From the NCBI GenBank assembly GCA_964036045.1, contig OZ038386.1, positions 16,566,329-16,630,328 of the forward strand: DNA of 64,000 nucleotides, written 5' to 3'. This document shows, in pieces, positions 9,897-21,763 of this stretch; position 1 is the first letter of the stretch; each line of letters starts with the position of its first letter. The notes beneath the pieces were generated by a model that was given only the letters and a program-made list of their open reading frames with translations, ran no database searches and had not been told where the DNA came from. Position numbers and translations under genes: made by a program. Source of the stretch: Eutreptiella sp. 'Long Island Sound 2002'. Lineage: Eukaryota > Euglenozoa > Euglenophyceae > Eutreptiales > Eutreptiaceae.

Positions 9897-12800
9897 ACGG
9901 GGACGCTCCGGTGGGGCCATGGACCTGGCGTTCCGGGTACGTATCCGACTAGGGGGGCGTGAATACCTGGGGGTATTGGATACAGGAGCCACCATATCTA
10001 TAGTGGCCAAGAAAATTTTACCTTATGGGAGCCTGAAGAACACCATGACCACCGCGGCTATACGAATGGTGGATGGACTTGTGGTGCACAGCTGCGGGGA
10101 CTGTGAAGTGGAGGTACCTATGGGCTCCCGAACTATCGTCCATCGGTTCTATGTGATGGACACTGCGGCCTTCGACTTTGTATTGGGGACTGACTTCTTC
10201 GTGCAGCACTCCCAGATACAATCCCTGACGCTGCAAGCGCCCTACCTCCTCTACGTGGACCACGGCTATGGCAGAGAGTCCGTGCCACTGGAGCAGTCGG
10301 AGCACACCTCGAGCTACCTGAGGGTATCGAAGGAGGAGCCCTCGAACATGATGGCGGCCTCCAAAACTGAGGACTATCAACTATTGGGGGAAGTCCTAGA
10401 CCAAGGTCTGAAGGAGTTGGGTTACTCCAGGGAAGACCTGAGTGTGGACTTTTTCGCCAGCGACAAGCAACATGTCTTGGACCTTTACTGCAGCAAGGGG
10501 AAAAACTGCAGCTACAAATTTTATTGGCCCTCTTTCGGGATGGCCTACGGAAGCCCCAGGTTCAGTGAGCTGGGGAAGGTCTTGATCAAGGTGGCCCTGG
10601 AACATTCCCGTGTGGTCCTGTGTTCCCCCGACTGGGGAGCCCATGGGGGCAACGAGTACTGGCGAACCCTCCTGGACAGGCTGACTATCAGCTCTGTTCG
10701 GTTACCTGAGGAGGCCATCTACGTGCCTCTGGGGCGTAAGACGCCTATCGGGAAACCCGGATGGGGGAGTATGCTCAGCGTGGTGGACGGAGGTCTTACC
10801 TCCATCCCCTGGGAGGACCTGGACTCGACCCTGGTCGAGGATATACAACGAGAAAGCGATGGACTCACCTTGGGTGACTTGAAGGATCGACTACGACCTC
10901 AAGATGCTATTGAGACTATACCCGGAGGAGATGAATACGTCGTGACTAACACCAACGCCCCCAACTCTCCCTGCCATGTACCTGTTCCTGATGGAGTCTC
11001 TGAGTGTGGACCATCCGAGCTCCCCAGCTCTATCCACTCAGATGACGAAACTGAGCACGACGCCTTCTTCGTGCAGACATGCGTGCAGGAAGTGGAGAAC
11101 GCCGAGTACGTCGCCCCACTGAAACCCCTACTCTCCATGAGGGTGGAAGACCCCGTGGACGAGGAGCTGGATCCCCGATCCAGGCTAAGAGAGTACGTAA
11201 GAGGAGGTTGGTGGCGAAAGAGCTATGCTACGCTAAGCCTACCCGCAGCTCATGGCCATTGAAGCGAGGACGTATGGGAGATCTATCCCAATTGAAGGAG
11301 GACCATGAACAGAAGATCACCACCTGGCAAAGGGAGGTAGATCTTAAGCTCATGAAGAGCGTGTGGGGTGCCCATGTGAGGACCCCAGAGGAGGACGACC
11401 TCTCGGAGGAATGTGTGTTTGCACCCCCTCCAGCGTGCCTATGTTGCCATCGTCCACCGGAGATGGTTGAACGAGACCTACTTTATGCCTACCAAGGGTT
11501 GAAGGATACTACCAAGGGCAAAGAGTTGGTGGAGGATCACCTCCCGACGTCTATTACTCAGGGGGCAAGCAACTTACACTCTGATGAGGACATGGAGGAC
11601 AAGATCAAGCTATTGGACCCGCGGGTGCAGAAGGTTATAAGGACCTATCTGGAGGTGTTGGGGGAACTACCACCCCCAGCTTCATGTGACAAGCTGGTAC
11701 AGATGGACCTCAAGCTGAAACCCGAGTTCGTGGGTCACAAGATCCGGAGGAGACCCTATCCGGCTCCTAAAGAGCAGGCCGACGAGATTGAGCGACAGAT
11801 ACAAGAATGTATCGGCGCTGGCCTAGTCCTCGAGTACAAGGACGGGGACTACCCCCAACACTGCAGCCCCTGTTTCCTGGTGGCTAAACCTGGGTCTACA
11901 GCCAAACGGCTGGTAGTGGACTACGGAGAGCTGAACAAGAAAACGCTGAACCACTCAGGGTCCATTCCTAATATGGAGTCTACCCTTGAGAAGATAGCCT
12001 CCTGTCGCTACAAGACCAAGATGGACAAGAGGAGCGGATTCTGGCAGGTGGACCTGACGCCCAACGCTCAGGAGCTACTAGCCTTCATCACCCCTCAGGT
12101 GAGGGTGTTCAAGTGGAAGGTCATGCCGTTTGGCATGGCCAACGCACCCGGTCTATTCCGAGAGCTGATGAACAAGATCTTGTCCATCCTACGACGAAGA
12201 CCCAAGGTGCAAGAACTCATATCCCGTCGGGCCCAGATGGAGGCGCACATCGACGATGTATGCCTCGGGACCAATACCCAGGAGGATCACCTAATCCTCT
12301 TGGGTGAGTTCTTTGCCGTCTGCCAGGAGAATCACACACGACTCAAGCTGGAGAAGTGTGAATTCATGCAGGAGACCATGCAGTACCTGGGGTTTGACGT
12401 TGGCTATGGGTGGTGGACCCCAGCGGCCTCTAAGGCCAAACCCCTGATGGACGCTAATGTACGACACGAAGACCCCAAGAAAGGACTTCATGATGTACGC
12501 AGTTTCATTGGGGCGTGCAACTTCTATCGCCGCCATATCAAAAAAATCACCTACACCAGCGCCATTCTGACGGACCTGATCAAGAAGAGTACTACTTGGC
12601 GCTGGGGCCCACAAGAGCAACAAGCGTTTCACGAGCTCAAAGACAAGGTGGCCAACGCTAAGTGCTTGGGAGTGCCTAGGGCACAGGGGGAGATCATCCT
12701 GGTGACCGACGCCAGCAATGTGGGCGGTGGTGGAACGTTGTTCCAATGGCAAGCACTAGAGAAGGAGGAGTTCGACTCGGCTATTTCCCAATGGGGGACT

Positions 12801-14824
12801 GAAGGTCTCAACCGAGATGGAACTCTCAAGCACAGCTACCCTGACGACAAGTGGGTCCTAGTAGCCCTGGGCCACTGGAACTGGTAATGGAACCAGGCCA
12901 GGGGGAACTACTCCACCTATGAGCAGGAATTGCTCGCGGGTATGCTGGTGCTATCCTCTCAGGCACGACTGTTGGGGAGTAACCCTGTGGTCTGGCTGTG
13001 CGGCCAAGAGCCGGTCCGCAGTTTTCCAGAAGGGTCCCCCACCTGAGAAGGCCAAGCTACGGCGCTGGTGGACCTACCTCAGCCAACTACGGCTGACGGT
13101 ACAGCATATCCAGGGAGTGAAAAACGAGTGTGCAGACTACATCAGCCGCAACAACTTCGACGCCCTGATTGGTGCCCCGTCTGAAGCGCTGGCTAAGGAG
13201 GCGTTCAGCCGTATGGACGTGCACTTGGACCTCAACATGACTATGATACGCCCCCTGGATGGACTCCAACAAGCGGAGTACCTGAAGGAGTTTGGGGATA
13301 TCTACAAGCGCCTGGAGAAACGCCTTGAACCCCTCCACGTCAACCAAGAACAGTGGAAGAGGGACAAGAGCTACCTCTGGCACGAGGACCGCATCGTGGT
13401 ACCCAGTGACAGAGTCCCAGTGCTGCTTAAGTGGACCCACGAGTCCAGCGGTCATGTGGGTGCTGACCGTACCCTGAGGCTATTCAAGCAGTGGTTCCAC
13501 AGTTACGTGGACTGATGACCAACTGCGGAAGACCCTCCAGCCTATCGTGGACAAGTGCCCGTGTAGGTCCTGCAAACCAGGGGATATCAGGGACAGGGGT
13601 CTCTACTCGACCCTGCCCATCCCTCACTGTGCTAACAGTGTTCTCTACGTGGACTACACGGAGATGCCGAAGTTCGGGGGCTATGACTTCGCCCTCGTGG
13701 TAACCTGTGGGTTGACCAGGTTTACCAGGGTGTTCTCCTGTACCAAGCACATTACCGGAGAGGAGACTATCAAGATACTCCTGGAGGAGTGGTTTTGTGT
13801 CTATGGGGGGCCCAAAGAGATCAACTCCGATGAGCACGTACGGGTACGCTCAGATACCGGCTGGTACAAGAGGGTCCTGAGATCCCTCAATGTCCAGGTG
13901 TCTACAGGGATCCCTTACTCTCACACGAGCAACCCCTTATGTGAGCGACAGATTCGTGTCCTCAAGGAGAATGTAAGGATATGGTGCAAAACTGAACGCA
14001 CCAGAGACTGGGTGAGACTACTCCCCGTCATATCCTTGATGATGAACTCCCAAGAGATTTCGGCGACTGGTTACTCGCCCCATGAGCTATTCCTAGGGCG
14101 CCCGGCGTGGTTCCTACATGCTCCATATCCAGAAGACACTCATTCTTCTGTGGGTGAGTGGGTCCAAGAGCAACAAGCGAAGGTGGACGAGGCCAAGGCT
14201 ATGCTCCAGAGAGTGAGGGAGCGTCAGTGGAACAAGAAGAACAAGCACCGAGTACCTGCCACCTACCAAGAAGGGGACTGGGTGCTGGTGTACCACAGCC
14301 GACCACCCGCCTGGCCACGCTCTACCAGCGATGACCCATACTTCAGGCCCTACAAGATTCTATCTGTGGATGGACACCGTATAACCATGCGGTGTTCTCC
14401 CCGTCTAGGGGGGACCCTGGTGTGCGCTGCTCAACACCTGAAGCGCTACTATGATCCTGAAGACCTCTGTGGGGAGGAGTGGGAGCTGAACGACGAGGAA
14501 ATCGCCGCTCTGGACCTACAAGAGGCTGCCAGCCCTATGGAAGTTGAAGGGGACCTCCCCAACATGAACGCCAAGGAGATGGCTAAGGAGGGCTTCTACC
14601 TGGTAAAGTCTGTCCTACGCCACCGCTATCGCCAGGGTTGGCGCTTCCTCACCCTCTGGGAAGGGTTCGGAGTCGAAGAGGCCACCTGGGAGCCCTTCTC
14701 TGCGTTTGTTTTACCTGAGGGACGCGTAAACTCAGTTCTCGTAAAGTACGTGTCCCAGAACAACCTTGGTGAGTTGCTGAGGCTCGCTGAGACGCTTGCC
14801 TCCAAGACTAAAGCTAGGGACTGA
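9897..14824 (+). pseudogene. pol: pol of element B-prime (multiple frameshifts)
   Basis: Contains the full series of B-family pol domains: retropepsin (VLDTGATISIV, about 9,970-10,010), the LFAS/PDWG module (about 10,440-10,660), reverse transcriptase (DKRSGFWQVDL; HIDDVCLGT near 12,250), RNase H (ILVTDASNVGGGGTL; NECADYISR), integrase (HESSGH and CPCRSC zinc residues, VDYTEM, NPLCERQIRVLKENV) and a C-terminal chromodomain (GWRFLTLWEGFGVEEATWEPF). Compared with B there is a 7-bp deletion near 11,200, a nonsense TAA at about 12,885 replacing a Lys codon, a +1 insertion near 13,023 and another +1 near 13,500. This copy has acquired an ATG at 9,919, 22 bp after the gag stop. It cannot make a complete Pol. 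Confidence 0.9.
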
Positions 14825-17088
14825 AACTTACCCTTACCTGCCTAAGCGTATGTGTGAGTGTGCTACTCCTAAGGTCCTGAGAGCAAGCTGCAGAAATGGT
14901 GTCCTAATTATACGCAAGTCCGCACGCTTGCTAAACCTTGAGGATGTCTTACCGGTGCCCCGGGGTACGCCCCGAGTCTCTCCTCCCCTAAGCGCCCAAT
15001 TTCTGTGCTGGCGCAAAATCTTGGGGGAATATCCAGCATACTAGTCCAGGTATTGTTTTCCCTACCTAACTGCCTACTACAGGGGAGGGGTGGCCAAAAG
15101 CTATGAAGGCTTGAAAACGCCTATTTGCTACGATGGCCAAAATCTAGCCTAACCACTGCCACTGCCCACCAACCCCGCTAAAATTGCAGGAAATGGGTGG
15201 GACAGTGACACACGCACTTCAGGTCCTACACACTCTGCAGTGGCACCATCCTGGTGGGCGAGCACTTCTGCAACTGGCTAAAGCCCCCACTCAGGACTAC
15301 CACTCCTACACGCACGCTCTACTGGGTGGCGTTGAAGGAGAAGTCACGAGTCCTAGCAGCTCACCTGTGAAATGGCAAGCGAACACAGAGCTACTAAGCA
15401 TCTGTGGCCTAACAGGGACGCCACAACGCGTTTCCCTGCTAGGGCTTGGAGGGAAGGAGTGCTCTTGGGGCGTGCACAGCGCATACGTCGATGGAGTCGG
15501 ACTCCTGGCCCTGCCACAGGCAGAGGCGGAGTTTTTTGTTTGTGTGAACAGCGCCCTTGTTTAGCAAGGCAGGAAAAAAGGGATCGCTGCTGCATCAATC
15601 ACCCTGACCTTCCCACCTGTAAAGCAAAGGCAGATGACTGAGATTTGCGGCTGAGGAACCAAGACTACCTCCACGTATTATACGCTTCTCAGGTAGGCCT
15701 ATAATACGCTGTCGTCAAACCTCAGTACAAGCAAGCAAGCTTCAGAAACTCCTTCCGTTCTCTTATAGAACGTGGGGTGGAGCCCCTGGGTAACCTAAAC
15801 AAGGGTTGTACCGAGCGCACCACGCATGGCCTACCCTTTAATACGTGTGTGAATGCACGAGCATGAACCAGTTTTCCAAGATGTCAATAACCTTGTTCAA
15901 TCTTTTCTTTTTCCTAACAATCTTACTCACAATCACGAACTCCACCACGGGGGGGCCCCACCTGGGCTTACCTAACTTACCTACCGCTGGAGAGTGAAGC
16001 AAGGTGAGGGAAAAGCGAGACACAAGCGAGAAACGACGCTATGCATATGTGCGTATGTCTAATCACCCTGAACTTACCTCTAATCATCTGCAATTCTCTA
16101 ATCTACCCCTCTATCGTTTGTTAGCGCTGCTACAAGGCACATTCACGGAGACAGGAGACGAGCAAAGCGCATGCTACATACGAGACGAGCACACCTGTGG
16201 TTTATACCTGATTCATTGAAGTCCTTCTGTTGATTTTCGATTTCTTGAATCTTGAATTCTTTCTGGCAGTGTGGGTGGAATCTTTATGTTTGTTTATTTA
16301 TGAATGTTTCGTCATTTTCGTCATTATGCGTAACATACGTTTATAATCTTATTAATTCTTTATTTTCCGGCGCTTCGCTAGGACCCCCTCCTGCGCGCCG
16401 CCTTTTTCTGCGTGTGAATTTCTTGATTTAAAAAATCAAGAGATGATCACAAATTTTATAAAAATGTGCATCTGATGCACAATTGGATTCTGTTCAGGTA
16501 TGTGCTTTCAGAAAAATTCTAGGCCGTCATTTGACGGATTTAGGTGTTGTCGCTTCGCGTTTGCGTGGATTCGTCCCTCATCCTCCCATTCTTCTGTTGT
16601 ACAGATATCCTTGCAAAGCCTCGCTGAGTAGGCCGCTGTTTGGGCCGAAAAGCAGCAGCAGGAGACTGAACCAGAATCAAGACCCCTCCAAGGGGCAATT
16701 CTAATTAAATCAGCGCACCCTCGCCCCAGTACCAGGACAGGTGTCTCCATCAGGTGCGATGAGACTTGGGTCGAGCGTCCTATGAGAGTCTGGCGTTGGG
16801 TTGTGTTACGCTGCAGCTAGAAGGGGGGGATGCAAATGCATATGGTCTTGGCATGCCCCATTCTAACCCCACCAAGCCACAGGAACCCCTGCAGCGCCAA
16901 GAGCGCTGAGTTCTCTGTTGCAAATTGTCATTAACAATGCAGCAAGAGTTGCTGGCCATGGTAAAGCGCTCTTTTCCAGTGTTAGGGAAGCTATACGTAT
17001 TTAAAAGTAAAGTAGGTGTGGAAACCAAGGAAAGGCCAAGAAAAAATCCCTTTTTCCTGAAAATGCGACAGTGGTGGCCACCACAGCG
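14825..17088 (+). other. 3' noncoding module of element B-prime
   Basis: About 2.26 kb between the pol stop and the PPT. The first ~900 bp aligns closely with the corresponding regions of B and, unexpectedly, of the other family's copy C, including GTGTGAGTGTGCTA and GGTCCTACACACTCTGCAGT-like blocks and a GTATTATA/TATAATAC stem (15,675-15,707). Short ORFs exist (for example 15,184-15,564) and a matching one occurs in C and B, but lengths and C-termini differ, so I do not call a gene. Bases 16,200-17,080 show nothing further recognisable. Confidence 0.7.
15675..15707 (+). other. Conserved hairpin in 3' noncoding module (B-prime)
   Basis: GTATTATA (15,675-15,682) and TATAATAC (15,700-15,707) form an 8-bp stem around a 17-nt loop containing CGCTTCTCAG. 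The same hairpin occurs in C (45,271-45,303) and, with one mismatch, in B (33,493-33,525, minus strand). Confidence 0.65.
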
Positions 17089-17096
17089 CAAGGGGG
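17089..17096 (+). promoter_or_regulatory. Polypurine tract of element B-prime
   Basis: CAAGGGGG directly precedes the LTR start GAGTAAG. The same CAAGGGGG|GAGTAAG junction occurs at the 3' LTR of intact element B, which supports its role as plus-strand primer. Confidence 0.8.
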
Positions 17097-17369
17097 GAGT
17101 AAGAAAAAGTGCTGATCCAATGCTTTAGGGTATACTTTAGTTGTATTAGAGGTGCTCTAAGCACTCATGCATTTTTATCTTAGTATTGGCCTAACCAAAA
17201 TGGGTGATAACACATTTTGACCTATGGAACCAAACGATAAATCAGGATGTTGTGTGGACCCCTTAATCCCCAAGCTATATGCACTGAAACATCTTTTCCT
17301 GGGTGACTGAGGCACTGATATACTGAAGGCAGAGCCTATGAATTTATCTATGCTTTCTCATGACTTCTT

Positions 17370-17449
17370 AGCTATCCTAGTGGTATGCACCCTAGGGGGC
17401 TGGGGCACCTCTTTTTGAGAGGTCCTGGGTTCAATACCCAGTCAGCCTA
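17370..17449 (+). other. tRNA-like segment in B-family LTR (copy 1)
   Basis: Contains an A-box-like TAGTGGTATGCACC, an anticodon-arm-like hairpin ACCTC-TTTTTGA-GAGGT (17,407-17,423; 7-nt loop, UUU at the anticodon position, Lys-like), and a T-arm CTGGG-TTCAATA-CCCAG resembling a Pol III B box. The acceptor stem pairs poorly, so it is not a functional tRNA gene. The segment is present in every B-family LTR here. Confidence 0.6.
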
Positions 17450-17509
17450 GCTAGGTAGGAATATCCCATGTGACATGGCAGTGACCTCAGCGCCACAAGC
17501 CATGCCACC

Positions 17510-17958
17510 CCAGCCCCGGCCCCCCGGGAGAGCGCAAGCTCAACCGAGTCAGGAGGCGTGAGTGTGCGCCACGGCATGCGAGTCCCGTAGCACGTGCTTC
17601 TTCAAGTCGCCTCAGGCCTACTGAAAACCAACCCAGGTGGGGGTGCCTGCAGGACAGGGCCTTTGGCCTGGCTCCCGGCCCCTGGGCCCCAGAATCCGGA
17701 GGGTGATGAGGATGTGCGATGGGACCCTCCCCCACGTATCATCCGCCCGAAGGAGAGGAATGTGAGACTTCGGTCGAACATGGGTTACCTCTCTGGGCAG
17801 AACCCGCTGTAGGGTACTGCTCGCGGCGACCGCGCCCTTCCACCATGTGGGGGAGCCGCTTTGTGGGGGCACGTGCAGTAGGGCCGTGGGTGGCTGAGCA
17901 AAAGCCCCTTGGTAAGTCCCCCCTGCGGGGCAACCCCAGTCCCGAGTCGACCCTCCTA
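17510..17958. other. ~450-bp filler between duplicated LTR segments
   Basis: GC-rich, non-LTR sequence that begins directly after GCCATGCCACC of the first LTR segment. The LTR then restarts about 250 bp upstream of that point, so the filler is flanked by direct repeats about 250 bp long. No ORF or repeat family was recognised in it. Confidence 0.7.
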
Positions 17959-18078
17959 CCTACCTGGACCCTTAATCCCCAAGCTATATGCACTGAAACA
18001 TCTTTTCCTGGGTGACTGAGGCACTGATATACTGAAGGCAGAGCCTATGAATTTATCTATGTTTTCTCATGAATTCTT

Positions 18079-18157
18079 AGCTAACCTAGTGGTATGCACC
18101 CTAGGGGGCTGGGGCACCTCTTTTTGAGAGGTCCTGGGTTCAATACCCAGTCAGCCT
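18079..18157 (+). other. tRNA-like segment in B-family LTR (copy 2)
   Basis: Second copy, created by the partial LTR duplication. The anticodon-arm and T-arm hairpins are identical to copy 1, and the bases just before the A box differ slightly. Confidence 0.6.
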
Positions 18158-18450
18158 AGCTAGGTAGGAATATCCCATATGACATGGCAGTGACCTCAGC
18201 GCCACAAGCCATGCCACCTCAGCACCTATGGGACCCAAAAACAAAGAGTGCACATCTCAAGATGGCACTATGGAAGAGAGTGAGCCCTTGGGGCAGTTTT
18301 TCTATCCGTTTTTCTCAAACATGTAAAATATTTCATCCTGAGTTGCAATGTATGTTAATTGCTGTGGTCTATTGTTGATAGTTGTCTTTATCTAACTCTT
18401 TGTGACTACAGCCCTTCATGCTTTGATCCTGTTTATCTTCTACTTGCTTA

Positions 18451-21400
18451 GGTAGGGTAGGTATCTTCGGGAGCTCGGGATGCCTCCTTTGACGATGCAG
18501 GAAGAAGGTCTTACCAAGGGGACGTCCTGTTCCTCCCACTGCCCTATGTCAGGTGCCTCTTGAGCCGCTCCCGCATGTGCTTGGGAAGGCATTGTCGCGG
18601 CCACCCGGTCCATTTGTCCCAGGTGGGAGGGTGTCCCCACATGTGTCCATGGGTAGGGCCACATGCCCCCTCCTTTGGGCGGCAGCTCTGGGGGCTGCCC
18701 AGCCGTGTGGAGTATCTCTCACCACAAGGGGTATTGCTCCCGCTAGTCTACGGTACGACCGCCTCACCCTTGTGGCTTGAGTTGCGGGGCCACTCTGCTT
18801 GGCAGGCGACCCCCTCCTGGACTGTGTACCGGCTCGCCTGTCACCGGTTGCTTCCATGGCTCCGGGTGACGTTTGCCATCGTCCCTGATGCAGCCTGGTC
18901 GGGCTCTGACCAGTGGCCTTGGAGTACCGCTCCTACCACTGGTCCGGTGGGTCGGCTGGGTCGCCCCAGTGTGTCCGACCCATGGGGTGTTGGTTCTTTC
19001 CTGTCCCTCGTCCGCCCTACGTGTGTGCAGTGTCCTGGGCCACTTGGCTCCTGTTCACCGGTGTGCCCGCGTGGTTTGTTGTGTTGCGTCTGCGTTGTCC
19101 TGGGCCACTTGGCTCTTGTTCACCGGTGTGCTCGCTCGGTGTGTTGTGTTGCGTGTGCGGTGTCCTGGGCCACTTGGCTCCCGTTCACCGGTGCGCCCGC
19201 TAGGTGTGTGGTGTTGCGTGTGCGGTGTCCTGGGCCACTTGGTTCCTGTTCACCGGTGCGCCCGCTCGGTGTGTTGCTTTGCGTGTGCGGTGTCCTGGGC
19301 CTCTTGGCTCCTGTTCACGGGTGTGCTCGCTCGGTGTGTTGTGTTGCGTGTGCGGTGTCCTGGGCCTCTTGGCTCCTGTTCACCGGTGCGCCCGCCCGGT
19401 GTGTTGTGTTGTGTGTGCGGTGTCCTGGGCCTCCTGGCTCCTGTTCACCCCTGCGCCCGCTCGGTGTGTTGTGTTGCGTGTGCGGTGTCCTGGGCCACTT
19501 GGCTCCTATTCAGCGGTGCGCCCGCTCGGTGTGTTGTGTTGCGTGTGCGTTGTCCTGGGCCTCCTGGCTCCTGTTCACTGGTGTGCCCGCTCGGTGTGTT
19601 GTGTTGCGTGTGCGGTGTCCTGGGCCACTTGGCTCGTGTTCACTGGTGCGCCCGCTCGGTGTGCTGTGTTGCGTGTGCGGTGTCCTGGGCCTCCTGGCTC
19701 CTGTTCATCGGTGTGCCCGCTCGGTGTGTTGTGTTGCGTGTGCGGTGTCCTGGGCCACTTGGCTCCTGTTCACCGGTGCGCCCGCTGGGTGTGTTGTGTT
19801 GCGTGGGCGGTGTCCTGGGCCACTTGGCTCCTGTTCACTGGTGCGCCCGCTCGGTGTGTTGTGTTGCGTGTGCGGTGTCCTGGGCCTCTTGGCTCCTGTT
19901 CATCAGTGTGCTGGCTCGGTGTGGTGTGTTGCGTGTGCGGTGTCCTGGGCCACTTGGCTCCTGTTCACCGGTGCGCCCGCTCGGTGTGTTGCTTTGCGTG
20001 TGCGGTGTCCTGGGCCTCCTGGCTCCTGTTCACCGGTGTGCTAGCTCGGTGTGTTGTGTTGTGTGTGTGGTGTCCTGGGCCACTTGGCTCCTGTTCACCG
20101 GTGCGCCCGCCCGGGGTGTTGTGTTGCGTGTGGGGTGTCTTGGGCCTCCTGGCTCCTGTTCACCGGTGCGCCCGCTCGGTGTGTGGTGTTGCGTGTGCGG
20201 TGTCCTGGGCCACTTGGCTCCTGTTCACCGGTGCGCCCGCTCGGTGTGTTGCTTTGCGTGTGCGGTGTCCTGGGCCTCCTGGCTCCTGTTCACCGGTGTG
20301 CTAGCTCGGTGTGTTGTGTTGTGTGTGTGGTGTCCTGGGCCACTTGGCTCCTGTTCACCGGTGCGCCCGCCCGGGGTGTTGTGTTGCGTGTGCGGTGTCT
20401 TGGGCCTCCTGGCTCCTGTTCACCGGTGCGCCCGCTCGGTGTGTTGTGTTGCGTGTGCGGTGTCCTGGGCCACTTGGCTCCTGTTCACCGGTTCGCCCGC
20501 TCGGTGTGTTGTGTTGCGTGTGCGTTGTCCTGGGCCTCCTGGCTCCTGTTCACCGGTGTGCCCGCTCGGTGTGTTGTGTTGTGTGTGCGGTGTCCTGGGC
20601 CTCTTGGCTCCTTCACCGGTGCGCCCGCTGGGTGTGTTGTGTTGTGTGGGCGGTGTCCTGGGCCACTTGGCTACTGTTCACCGGTGCGCCCGCTCGGTGT
20701 GTTGCTTTGCGTGAGCGGTGTCCTGGGCCTCTTGGCTGTTGTTCACCGGTGTGCTCGCTCGGTGTGTTGTGCTGCGTGTGCGGTGTCCTGGGCCACTTGG
20801 CTCCTGTTCCCCGATGCGCCCGCTCGGTGTGTTGCTTTGCGTGTGCAGTGTCCTGGGCCTCTTGGCTCCTGTTCACCGGTGTGCTCGCTCGGTGTGTTGT
20901 GTTGCGTGTGCGGTGTCCTGGGCCACTTGGCTCCTGTTCACCGGTGCGCCCGCTGGGTGTGTTGTGTTGCGTGTGCGGTGTCCTGGGCCTCCTGGCTCCT
21001 GTTCACCGGTGCGCCCGCTCGGTGTCTTGTGTTGCGTGTGCGGTGTCCTGGGCCACTTGGCTCCTGTTCACTGGTGCGCCCGCTCGGTGTGTTGTGTTGC
21101 GTGGGCAGTGTCCTGGGCCACTTGGCTCCTTCACCGGTGCGCCCGCTGGGTGTGTTGTGTTGCGTGGGCGGTGTCCTGGGCCACTTGGCTCCTGTTCACC
21201 GGTACGCCCGCTCGGTGTGTTGCTTTGCGTGAGCGGTGTCCTGGGCCTCTTGGCTCCTGTTCACCGGTGCGCCCGCTAAGTGTGTTGTGTTGCATCTGCG
21301 GTGTCCCGGGCCTCCTGGCTCCTGTTCACCGGTGTGCCCGCTCGGTGTGTTGTGTTGCGTGTGCGGTGTCCTGGGGCACTTGGCTCCTTCACCGGTGCGC

Positions 21401-21763
21401 CCGCTGGGTGTGTTGTGTTGCGTGGGCGGTGTCCTGGGCCACTTGGCTCCTGTTCACCGGTGCGCCCGCTCGGTGTGTTGCTTTGCGTGAGTGGTGTCCT
21501 GGGCCTCTTGGCTCCTGTTCACCGGTGTGCTCGCTCGGTGTGTTGTGTTGCGTGTGCGGTGTCCTGGGCGACTTGGCTCCTGTTCAGCGGTGCGCCCACT
21601 CGGTGTGTTGTGTTGCGTGTGCGGTGTCCTGGGCCTCCTGGCTCCTGTTCACCGGTGTGCTAGCTCGGTGTGTTGTGTTGCGTGTGTGGTGTCCTAGGCC
21701 ACTTGGCTCCTGTTCACCTGTGTGTCCGCTCGGTGTGTTGCTTCGCGTGTGCGGCGTCCTGGG
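18451..21763. other. 3.3-kb insertion in LTR, flanked by a 12-bp direct repeat
   Basis: The LTR is interrupted exactly between two copies of TCTACTTGCTTA (18,439-18,450 and 21,764-21,775). The first ~570 bp (18,451-19,020) is unique GC-rich sequence with no recognised gene; the remainder is the 65-bp minisatellite. Whether this is a mobile unit with a 12-bp target duplication or a local expansion cannot be decided. Confidence 0.75.
19026..21763. repeat. 65-bp minisatellite, about 42 copies
   Basis: The core TGTCCTGGGC recurs at 19,031, 19,096, 19,161 and onward at exactly 65-bp steps. Two variant classes roughly alternate, one with CCACTTGG and GTGCGCCCGC, the other with CCTCTTGG or CCTCCTGG and GTGTGCTCGC, which suggests a 130-bp higher-order unit. 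A few units lack 3 bp. Because 65 is not divisible by 3 and the unit has no stop in any forward frame, all three forward frames stay open for hundreds of codons (up to 613). These Cys/Val/Leu-rich translations are artefacts. Confidence 0.92.

Noticed and set aside
15184-15564. Possible extra ORF after pol (MQEMGGTVTHALQVL...), echoed in B and C
   Set aside because: The three versions diverge or truncate after ~50 residues through indels, which is not what a conserved accessory protein would show.
17370-17449. Genuine tRNA-Lys gene
   Set aside because: The acceptor stem does not pair and the element recurs only inside LTRs of one retrotransposon family.
19026-21763. CRISPR array
   Set aside because: Units are contiguous with no unique spacers, and the context is eukaryotic.
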